Source: Bacillota bacterium (GTDB taxonomy: Bacteria > Bacillota > Clostridia > Christensenellales > SZUA-584). Taken from it: 8,340 nucleotides of DNA. Positions 1 to 5,626 of this stretch are shown here, in pieces. How positions within the stretch are numbered: the stretch's first letter is position 1; every line of letters starts with the position of its first letter. A program made the translations under genes and the position numbers. The notes under the pieces were generated by a model, which was given only the letters and a program-made list of their open reading frames with translations, ran no database searches and was not told the origin of the DNA. The stretch spans positions 1-8,340 of the forward strand of contig JAEWWC010000001.1 in the NCBI GenBank assembly GCA_023396555.1. Direction: 5' to 3'.

Positions 1-1104
1 CCATTCGCCTTGGAAGTTTATTCCGCTCTTTGGTGTTTCTTCATCAGAGCCTTCCCAATAAGGAACACCATCAGAAACACAAACATTTGACCAAATGACT
101 TCTGAACCAGGATTTCTCAATCTTTCCATGAGAATTGGATCACCTTCTTTGTTAACGTCTTTAACGATACCAAAGATTCCGATTTCAGGATTGATCGAAC
201 GGATTGTTCCATCATCTGCAATCCAGATTTGAGCAAGATCATCTCCGATGAAAGTATCACCAGCCATAGCTGTTGTTGTTTTACCACAGCCTGATGGTGC
301 AGCGCCATCGATCCACACGATAGAACCATCTTTCATCTTAATACCAGTGATGAACATGTGTTCCGACATGTAATCACCTCTGTGATTATAGATCGCATCA
401 TCATTCGCCAATCTGTGATGACCTTTTTTGATTAAAGCACAATTGCCTAAGTAGGATACGTTCCATGCCCAAGTTTCAATATTTTTTCTGTCTGTTAAAA
501 CATAAGCATTAGGCGTGTCTAATGTGCCTTTGCTATGTGTATTTGTAAAGAAAAGACCTATTTTTTCAACTTGCTTTTCAAAGCCTTCCGGAGAACATTT
601 ATAAAGATTGTTTTGCTGATGTCCAAGATACCATGTATCTGAAATTGTTAAAGATGGATAAGCTGTTGGTGCACCAACAGGTCCACGGATATAGAAAGCA
701 ACGAGCATTGTTTTTCCATCCATAATGTTTTTCATGTTGGCTTGGATGAGCTCATCAGCTTCAGCTCTTGGCATAGCTTTTGCAAGGGAAGATGTGAACA
801 TACCTTCATCTTCAATCGCATATGTTTGTTTAACAATGCGGCCTTGCTCTGTTGGCGGGTCAAAATGAATCGTATGGCCTTCCATAGCCAAAGGTGATTC
901 TTCGCCTGTCTCTAAAGACATCTTTTTGATATATTCGCAATCTTCTTCACTGCCTGAGTGAACGAAGACATCTTTAGGATTACAAAGCTCGATTCTGTCT
1001 GCAATCTTGTTTAAGATCTCACCATTGCTGATCAGTTTGATTTTTTTTTGGTTTTTTTCATCACATTTGGATAGGATGAGTTCAAGCGCTTTGTTTTCTG
1101 ACAT
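1..1104 (-). CDS. pckG: Phosphoenolpyruvate carboxykinase (GTP), N-terminal 368 residues
   Basis: Interconverts oxaloacetate + GTP and PEP + CO2 + GDP (gluconeogenesis or anaplerosis, cytosolic). The frame is open from ATG at 1104 to the left window edge, so the C-terminus is missing; the family is usually about 600 residues. Visible marks: FDPPTEQGR (81-89); RGPVGAP near 142-148; a metal-site EHM (248-250); the GTP-PEPCK kinase-1 loop APSGCGKTT (269-277) with the family's loop cysteine C273; kinase-2 GDDLA (287-291); and INPE (304-307). Spacing and wording recall the archaeal-type GTP enzymes more than the animal type (inference from memory). Start chosen from AAAGGAG placed 7 bases before ATG. 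Sampled lines are about 32-45% GC, well below ftsH or tilS. It lies 40 bases behind a PEPCK-like pseudogene and probably uses that gene's upstream signals, because I see no good promoter in the 40-base gap. Confidence 0.93.
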   Translation of the reverse strand, partial: MSENKALELILSKCDEKNQKKIKLISNGEILNKIADRIELCNPKDVFVHSGSEEDCEYIKKMSLETGEESPLAMEGHTIHFDPPTEQGRIVKQTYAIEDEGMFTSSLAKAMPRAEADELIQANMKNIMDGKTMLVAFYIRGPVGAPTAYPSLTISDTWYLGHQQNNLYKCSPEGFEKQVEKIGLFFTNTHSKGTLDTPNAYVLTDRKNIETWAWNVSYLGNCALIKKGHHRLANDDAIYNHRGDYMSEHMFITGIKMKDGSIVWIDGAAPSGCGKTTTAMAGDTFIGDDLAQIWIADDGTIRSINPEIGIFGIVKDVNKEGDPILMERLRNPGSEVIWSNVCVSDGVPYWEGSDEETPKSGINFQGEW

Positions 1105-1144
1105 TTTAATTCTCCTTTATATTTGACATTTTTTATAATAGTTT

Positions 1145-1504
1145 TTAATACATATTCTTATAACGTGTGTCATAGATTACATCACGAATCTTGATCGCAT
1201 ATTCTTGTGCTTCTACGCCCGGTTCGCCGAAGATTCTTCTGGCTGCCGCACAACGGCCCTTCACTGCGCCGTCATTCAAGAGGAGCACTTTGGAATCCTT
1301 GGCCAGGCCAATCTTGTCGGGTTCATAGACCGTGATGTCGGTCACGACGGTGCCCGGCGATTCCGCTGCCAGCTTGTACGCTTCTTTCAGCGTCTACACC
1401 GGATACACGTTGTTGCCATAAAAGGCCGTTTCGACCGTCGTTTTGATCGTGGAAATACTGCCTTTCCTGATCTCACTCGATTTGTACCGTTCCTTCGTTG
1501 CCAT
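1145..1504 (-). pseudogene. Truncated ATP-type PEP carboxykinase remnant with in-frame TAG
   Basis: A 119-codon frame starts at ATG 1504 behind a strong AAAGGAGG site and ends at TAA 1145-1147, interrupted once by TAG at 1394-1396 (codon 37). Apart from that stop the reading is clean. It contains KTTVETAFYGNNVYPV, SPGTVVTDI, VLLLNDGAVKGRCAAARR and GEPGVEAQEYA. From memory these match the N-terminal region of the clostridial ATP-dependent PEPCK, a protein of over 500 residues, which would continue beyond the final YDTRYKNMY. The nucleotide-binding and catalytic parts are therefore absent and the fragment cannot be an active enzyme. Codon use is GC-richer than in the following pckG. Family assignment is from recalled sequence only. 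An unrelated small protein gene cannot be excluded. Confidence 0.62.
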
Positions 1505-1695
1505 AAACATCCTCCTTTGAAATGTTTGTTTAATAGTTATGCTGATCTACCGGCTTCAGTATAAGTCGGCAGACATGATCTCGGTTCCTCTATGACGGAT
1601 TGCTTTTTAAATCTTGCAGTCGATACAAGCCGTATCCCAACCCATTTTAGACTATTCTACATAAATGCCTTTTTTCCTCTGTTTTATCACACAAT
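1505..1695. other. Intergenic region upstream of the PEPCK remnant
   Basis: This 191-base gap separates the ksgA stop from the PEPCK remnant. I see no RNA gene, no convincing intrinsic terminator for ksgA, and no clear -35/-10 pair on the minus strand. Only the ribosome binding site AAAGGAGG (about 1510-1518) is clear. The promoter of the pck locus should lie here, or ksgA transcripts read through. Confidence 0.5.
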
Positions 1696-2547
1696 TTAAT
1701 AATTATTTTTTATCTCCCTGCTGATGTTTATGAAATCATTGACGCTTAGCATTTCCGCTCTTGCGTTTTCGTCGATTCTGGTGCTTTTTAGCAGCTCTCC
1801 TGCCTGTTCTGCCGAAATACCCAGCGCCTGCTTCAGATTACTCTTCACTGTCTTGCGTCGCATGCCAAACAAACTCCTCACCGCCCGAATGTAGTCGTCA
1901 AATTCCGCATCTGCGCGCGGGGTTATTTCCATCTGCGCGACAGAAGAGTCCACATCCGGCCGCGGATAGAAGCAGGCAGGCGATACATTGAACAGCCGGC
2001 GTGGCACCGCATAAAAACCAACGGCCGCCGTCAGCGCACCGTAATCTTTGCTGCCCGGCGCCGCACAGAGACGGTCCGCCACCTCTTTTTGCACCATTAC
2101 CGTGATTCTCTTGATGTTTAGTTTAGCCGACAGCAATGCCATTATACACGGCGAAGTGATGTAATAAGGCAGGTTTGCGGCAACGTAAACTTCCCTGCCG
2201 GCAAATATGTCCGCCAGTTCCTCATCGATATCTGCCTTTAGAAAGTCCTTGTGGAAAAGATGAAACCGAGGCTCGTCCTCAAACAGCGCGGTCAGCGCCC
2301 GTGCCAGCCCCGAATCTATCTCGTAGGCCGCCACACGCTCCGCCCGCTGCAGCAGCCGGGAGGTCAGCGCGCCAAAGCCCGGACCAATCTCCAGCACGCA
2401 TGCGCCCTCAGGCACCGCCGCCTCGGCGATCTTATCCGCTATGTTACCGTCCACCAAAAAGTTCTGACCCAGTTTTTTCAACGGCGCTATGCCGTATTCC
2501 CCCATCAGGCTTTTTAATACCGTCGGAGCCGTTACATTGATATTCAT
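1696..2547 (-). CDS. ksgA: 16S rRNA (A1518/A1519-N6) dimethyltransferase
   Basis: KsgA/RsmA methylates two adjacent adenines in helix 45 of 16S rRNA with S-adenosylmethionine during late 30S assembly. The 283-residue product has the family signatures in order: KLGQNFL (25-31), SAM motif I EIGPGFG (53-59), the acidic motif YEID (75-78), catalytic NLPYY (125-129), QKEVADRL (153-160), FYPRPDVDS (193-201), and the C-terminal helical part LFGMRRKTVKSNL (226-238). Length is normal. ATG 2547 was chosen because the protein begins properly there. A longer frame to a TTG at 2622 adds 25 residues of cysteine-rich nonsense and would contain the promoter. The ribosome binding site is weak (GGA at about -10). 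The gene stands alone, with a gene-free region upstream and the pck locus downstream. Confidence 0.96.
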   Translation of the reverse strand: MNINVTAPTVLKSLMGEYGIAPLKKLGQNFLVDGNIADKIAEAAVPEGACVLEIGPGFGALTSRLLQRAERVAAYEIDSGLARALTALFEDEPRFHLFHKDFLKADIDEELADIFAGREVYVAANLPYYITSPCIMALLSAKLNIKRITVMVQKEVADRLCAAPGSKDYGALTAAVGFYAVPRRLFNVSPACFYPRPDVDSSVAQMEITPRADAEFDDYIRAVRSLFGMRRKTVKSNLKQALGISAEQAGELLKSTRIDENARAEMLSVNDFINISREIKNNY

Positions 2548-2557
2548 TTCACAATCC

Positions 2558-2586
2558 ATTATACCACAGTTTTTATTTGCTGTAAC
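2558..2586 (-). promoter_or_regulatory. Extended -10 promoter of ksgA
   Basis: On the minus strand, -35-like GTTACA (2581-2586, 4 of 6 consensus) and perfect TATAAT (2558-2563) are 17 bases apart. TG stands one base before the -10 (TGGTATAAT), the extended -10 form. Only 10 bases separate the -10 from the ksgA ATG, so the transcript would have a leader of roughly 2-4 nt. Confidence 0.6.
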
Positions 2587-2676
2587 AACCGTTTTCAAAT
2601 CGCGACAGCAGCACGCGACCAAAATGAAGCATTAATTACATTTAAAAAAAATCCGTTACAAAGTTATTACAAATGT

Positions 2677-2705
2677 TTGACACGCGCGTTCTTTTGATGT
2701 ATAAT
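2677..2705 (+). promoter_or_regulatory. Perfect consensus SigA/sigma-70 promoter facing right
   Basis: TTGACA (2677-2682) and TATAAT (2700-2705) match consensus exactly with the ideal 17-base spacer. An A-rich stretch upstream (about 2641-2652) could serve as an UP element. The start point should be near 2712. It points away from ksgA into a region with no protein gene. Confidence 0.8.
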
Positions 2706-2711
2706 CTCTTC

Positions 2712-2805
2712 AAGGTTGAAAAACCTCTTAACATTCGCACCACCACCACCAATAATATATTTTGCCAAAGGCCTTTGCAATAAACCGCAAGGGCCTTTGG
2801 CTTTA
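2712..2805 (+). ncRNA. Candidate small RNA of about 90-95 nt
   Basis: Predicted from three signals read directly: a perfect promoter ending at 2705; a hairpin at the expected 5' end (AGGTT, GAAA tetraloop, AACCT; 2713-2726); and a 15-bp stem-loop at 2764-2801 followed by TTT. Between the hairpins lies an unstructured stretch with four CAC/ACC repeats (about 2736-2749), a possible pairing region. It resembles no RNA family that I recognise (not 6S, SRP, tmRNA or RNase P). The T-tract after the last stem is only three bases, so termination may be inefficient and the true RNA longer, up to about 3070. Confidence 0.35.
2764..2801 (+). repeat. 15-bp stem-loop, terminator-like
   Basis: The left arm GCCAAAGGCCTTTGC (2764-2778) pairs with GCAAGGGCCTTTGGC (2787-2801) over all 15 positions, with a single U-G wobble and an 8-base loop AATAAACC. 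It is followed on the plus strand by TTTA. It may end the candidate small RNA, or may be its functional core. Confidence 0.7.
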
Positions 2806-2821
2806 CCGGACAACCATCCGT

Positions 2822-2990
2822 TCCATTGCAGGGGAGGGGCTGCTCACCCCAAAAGCCTTCACCTTATTGATTCCCCCAGCTCCATCCTCTCTCACCGGCT
2901 ATTATCCCTCAACTATCCCGCGCAAGCACCGTAGGGACGGGTCTTGACCCGTCCGCGTTACACCGCCTATCCTCCATTGCAGGGTGCAAT
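2822..2990. repeat. Direct repeat pair with adjoining palindrome
   Basis: The 12-mer TCCATTGCAGGG occurs at 2822-2833 and again at 2973-2984. The second copy forms part of a palindrome ATTGCA-GGG-TGCAAT (2976-2990). The two copies enclose about 140 bases that include the 2935-2954 hairpin, so this may be a decayed repeat element with short flanking repeats. Confidence 0.45.
2935..2954. repeat. Perfect 9-bp palindromic hairpin (REP-like)
   Basis: GGACGGGTC (2935-2943), loop TT, GACCCGTCC (2946-2954), preceded by GTAG. Similar GTAGGGACGGG palindromes occur dispersed between genes in many Clostridia (recalled, not searched). No T-tract follows on either strand, so it is a repeat rather than a clear terminator. 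Confidence 0.6.
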
Positions 2991-3040
2991 TTCCGCGCCT
3001 CATTTATCAAGTATACATGAAATAGCAGGGGTTCTCATCC

Positions 3041-3072
3041 AAACGAAAAGGCTGCCTGTTTGGACAGCCTTT
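3041..3072 (-). terminator. Intrinsic terminator of the tilS-hpt-ftsH operon
   Basis: On the minus strand, AAAGGCTG (3072-3065) pairs with CAGCCTTT (3054-3047) around a 10-base loop. The sequence then runs on into T and CGTTT. It begins 12 bases after the ftsH stop codon. The plus strand lacks a T-tract, so it acts for ftsH only. Confidence 0.8.
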
Positions 3073-3084
3073 GATCTCGTTTAT

Positions 3085-4986
3085 TTATGCCGGCGCCTGA
3101 ACGGGTATACCGGTCGCACCGCCGCTGTCGGGCAGCGGGGGCAAGTCTTCTCCGTTCCACAGCTTTTCAAACTCATCGCCGTCGATCTTCTCGCGCTCAA
3201 TGAGCACCGCTGTCATCTTGTGCAGCAGGTCCATATTCTTATTGAGTATATCCTGCGCCTTCTGGAACGCATCGTCCAGCAGCCGCTTGACTTCCACGTC
3301 CACCTTGTAGGCCAGCTCTTCGGAATACGTCTTGGTATGGCCAATCTCCTTGCCCAAGAACAGCTCCTGGCTGCTGCCCAAAAATATCGGGCCGATCTCG
3401 TCGCTCATGCCGTATTTCACGACCATGCTGCGCGCCACTTCCGTCGCGTGCTGCAAATCACTGATCGCTCCGGTGGAGACGTCTCCCAGCACCAGCAGCT
3501 CAGCCGCGCGCCCACCCAGCGACATCGTGAGGTCCGCTTTAAGCTTACTCTTAAATATGTGCTGCCGGTCGTCCTCGGGCAGCGTCATCGTATACCCCGC
3601 CGCCATGCCGCGCGGTATGATGGATACTTCGTGGACCGGATCGCACTCGGGCTGCGCCTTGGCGCATATCGCGTGCCCCACCTCATGATAAGCCGTGCAA
3701 CGTTTGTCTTTCTCTGTGATCACGCGGGACTTCTTCTCGGGTCCGGCGATTACGCGGGTAATCGCTTCCTCGATCTCCGGCATGCCGATCTTGTTCTTCT
3801 TGCCGCGTGCGGTCAGTATCGCCGCCTCGTTCAGCACGTTCTCGAGGTCCGCGCCGATGAATCCGGGCGTCCTCTTCGCCAGCACTTTCAAATCCACCGT
3901 ATCGTCCAGCGGCTTGCCCTTGGCGTGCACGCGCAGTATATCCTCGCGCCCCTTGATGTCGGGATAGCTGACGACAATCTGCCTGTCGAAACGGCCGGGC
4001 CGCAACAGCGCCGGGTCCAGTATGTCCTTGCGGTTGGTCGCCGCCAGTATAATAATGCCCTCGTTGGTCTGGAAGCCGTCCATCTCCACCAGCAGCTGGT
4101 TGAGTGTCTGCTCACGCTCGTCGTGGCCGCCGCCGAGGCCGCTGCCCCTCTGGCGTCCCACCGCGTCAATCTCGTCGATGAACAGTATGCACGGCGAGTT
4201 CTTCTTGGCGTTCTCAAACATGTCACGCACGCGGGACGCGCCCACGCCCACGAACATCTCCACAAAGTCGGAGCCGCTGATCGAGAAGAACGGTACGCCC
4301 GCCTCTCCCGCCACCGCCTTGGCCAGCAGCGTCTTGCCGCCGCCCGGAGGTCCCACCAGCAGTACGCCCTTGGGGATGCGCGCGCCGAGGTCAATGAACC
4401 GCTTGGGGTTCTTTAAGAAATCTACAATTTCGGCGAGTTCAGCCTTTTCCTCGTCCGCTCCTGCCACGTCCGCAAACGTCTTGCGGTTTTTGTCACCCAC
4501 CGTCATGCGCGCCCGGGACTTGCCGAACGATAACGCCTTGTTGCCGCTGCCCTGCTGCTGCCGCATGATGAAATAGAACAGTACCAGCAGCAACCCGACG
4601 GGAATCAGATACGGCAGCAGCGTCTCCAAGAACGACGGCGCCGGCACCGGGGTGTATGTAAATTCAAACCCATAATCCGCCGGTGACGATGCACCGGTAA
4701 TCGCCTTGAGATCTCCAGATAAAGTCTCGGGATCAACGAAAACATAATAGTCGTATTCAGCAGGAAACTTTTCCGGATTGATCTCGGTGCCTGTTTTTAG
4801 CGCATAAAGATCTTCGCCGACTACTTCAACCTGTGAAACCCCTTTATCCTTAACAAGCTGCAAAAATTCTTTATATTCGAGCTTGCGCGTATCCGCCTTC
4901 GGCGTCACGGTCAGCAGTTGTATCAACAGCAACACAAGAGCTATGCCAATTATATATATCAGCGGCCCACGTGCTGATTTTTTCAA
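3085..4986 (-). CDS. ftsH: ATP-dependent zinc metalloprotease FtsH
   Basis: Membrane-anchored AAA+ protease that forms hexamers and degrades misassembled membrane proteins and regulatory proteins. The 633 residues show TM1 (about 8-26), an extracytoplasmic segment (about 27-118), TM2 (about 120-141), and an AAA domain with Walker A GPPGGGKT (212-219), pore loop FVG (245-247), Walker B ILFIDEID (267-274) and the second region of homology with RPGRFDR (329-335). The protease site is HEVGH (434-438), with D510 in TGAISD as third zinc ligand. Length is typical. The Walker A has Gly in place of the usual Thr (GPPGTGKT), and the zinc motif has Val for Ala; both key Lys and Thr are kept. It starts with TTG at 4986, eight bases after AGGAGG; no ATG is available there. 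Third gene of the tilS-hpt-ftsH operon, with an extra promoter in the 97-base gap behind hpt and its own terminator. Confidence 0.98.
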   Translation of the reverse strand: MKKSARGPLIYIIGIALVLLLIQLLTVTPKADTRKLEYKEFLQLVKDKGVSQVEVVGEDLYALKTGTEINPEKFPAEYDYYVFVDPETLSGDLKAITGASSPADYGFEFTYTPVPAPSFLETLLPYLIPVGLLLVLFYFIMRQQQGSGNKALSFGKSRARMTVGDKNRKTFADVAGADEEKAELAEIVDFLKNPKRFIDLGARIPKGVLLVGPPGGGKTLLAKAVAGEAGVPFFSISGSDFVEMFVGVGASRVRDMFENAKKNSPCILFIDEIDAVGRQRGSGLGGGHDEREQTLNQLLVEMDGFQTNEGIIILAATNRKDILDPALLRPGRFDRQIVVSYPDIKGREDILRVHAKGKPLDDTVDLKVLAKRTPGFIGADLENVLNEAAILTARGKKNKIGMPEIEEAITRVIAGPEKKSRVITEKDKRCTAYHEVGHAICAKAQPECDPVHEVSIIPRGMAAGYTMTLPEDDRQHIFKSKLKADLTMSLGGRAAELLVLGDVSTGAISDLQHATEVARSMVVKYGMSDEIGPIFLGSSQELFLGKEIGHTKTYSEELAYKVDVEVKRLLDDAFQKAQDILNKNMDLLHKMTAVLIEREKIDGDEFEKLWNGEDLPPLPDSGGATGIPVQAPA

Positions 4987-5025
4987 AATGCTGTCCTCCT
5001 TTTAAACAATTTTACCTTGTCTGAC

Positions 5026-5054
5026 ATTCTATCATATCGAAATATGCATTTCAA
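5026..5054 (-). promoter_or_regulatory. Internal promoter for ftsH
   Basis: On the minus strand TTGAAA (5049-5054) and TAGAAT (5026-5031) are separated by exactly 17 bases, each five of six to consensus. The start should fall near 5019, giving a leader of about 30 nt that contains the AGGAGG site. It lets ftsH be made independently of tilS-hpt. Confidence 0.65.
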
Positions 5055-5083
5055 TTGAACATATATGAACGATGTTTAAACAA

Positions 5084-5626
5084 TTATTCTTTGCAATAAA
5101 CACAAGGTTTCAATTCACCGATATATTTCAAATTCCGGTACTTCTCGCCATAATCGAGCCCGTACCCCACAATGAACACGTCCGGCACCTCAAAGCCCAC
5201 GTAGTCCGGCGTAAATTCCACGGTGCGGCGGGACGGCTTGTCAAACAGACAGCAGGTTTTGAGCGACGCGGGGTTGCGTGAGCGCAGCGTCTTGGTCAGA
5301 TACTGCAGCGTCAGCCCCGAGTCCACGATATCCTCCACAATCAGCACATTGCGTCCCGCAATGTCCTCCTCCAGGTCGTACTGTATGCGCACCGCGCCGG
5401 ACGATTTCGTGGATACTCCATAGCTGGAAACGGCCATGAAGTTCATGCTGAGCATTATGTCCAGCTCACGCACCAGATCAGCATAAAACATGATCGCGCC
5501 CCGCAGCACACCCACCGTCAGAAAGTCCTTGCCCTCAAAGTCCCTGCGAATCTGCGCCGCCATCTCGGATACGCGCTCTTTAAGCACTTCTTCGCTATAC
5601 AGCACCTTTAAGATATCGTCATGCAT
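5084..5626 (-). CDS. hpt: Hypoxanthine phosphoribosyltransferase
   Basis: Purine salvage enzyme that converts hypoxanthine or guanine with PRPP to IMP or GMP. The 180-residue product has the family order: LRG (41-43), the flexible-loop SSYG (67-70), PRPP-binding VEDIVDSGLT (97-106), FDKPSRR (128-134) and the base-binding region VGFEVPD (143-149) plus GYGLDY (154-159). Length is normal. The ATG at 5626 is preceded by GGGGAG ten bases upstream. A longer frame to a TTG at 5644 was rejected because it would place the start inside that ribosome site. Start and tilS stop overlap as ATGCATGA (8 bases), so translation is probably coupled. The tilS-hpt-ftsH order is a well-known Bacillota operon. Confidence 0.97.
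   Translation of the reverse strand: MHDDILKVLYSEEVLKERVSEMAAQIRRDFEGKDFLTVGVLRGAIMFYADLVRELDIMLSMNFMAVSSYGVSTKSSGAVRIQYDLEEDIAGRNVLIVEDIVDSGLTLQYLTKTLRSRNPASLKTCCLFDKPSRRTVEFTPDYVGFEVPDVFIVGYGLDYGEKYRNLKYIGELKPCVYCKE

Larger units (their letters stand above)
2706..3039. other. Gene-free region between ksgA promoter and ftsH terminator
   Basis: No open frame here has a ribosome binding site or recognisable protein content. The region is rich in inverted repeats: 2713-2726, 2764-2801, a GGGG/CCCC pair in 2835-2849, 2935-2954 and 2976-2990. That fits an RNA transcribed from the rightward promoter plus decayed intergenic repeat elements. Confidence 0.6.

Noticed and set aside
1145..1504. TAG read as pyrrolysine
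   Set aside because: PEPCK is not a pyrrolysine protein and there are no pyl genes in the window; truncation of the gene makes simple decay the better reading.
2548..2622. N-terminal extension of ksgA to a TTG at 2622
   Set aside because: It adds a cysteine-rich non-conserved stretch, has no ribosome site and overlaps a good promoter; the conserved protein starts at 2547.
2716..2934. 72-codon plus-strand frame just after the consensus promoter
   Set aside because: Its TTG start lies inside the 5' hairpin without a spaced ribosome site, and the product has no sensible composition. A small RNA explains the promoter better.
3888..4394. 168-codon minus-strand frame inside ftsH
   Set aside because: It is an alternative frame of the AAA domain, rich in Arg, Ala, Trp and Ser; ftsH is intact in its own frame.
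2944..4416. Long 490-codon open frame on the plus strand
   Set aside because: It lies antisense to ftsH, has no ribosome site, and its His/Arg/Leu-rich product looks like the reverse shadow of a GC-rich gene.
5084..5110. C-terminal CVYC of Hpt as a metal site
   Set aside because: The tail position is conserved in Hpt as KPxVYxx; two cysteines in a flexible tail are not enough to suggest metal binding.
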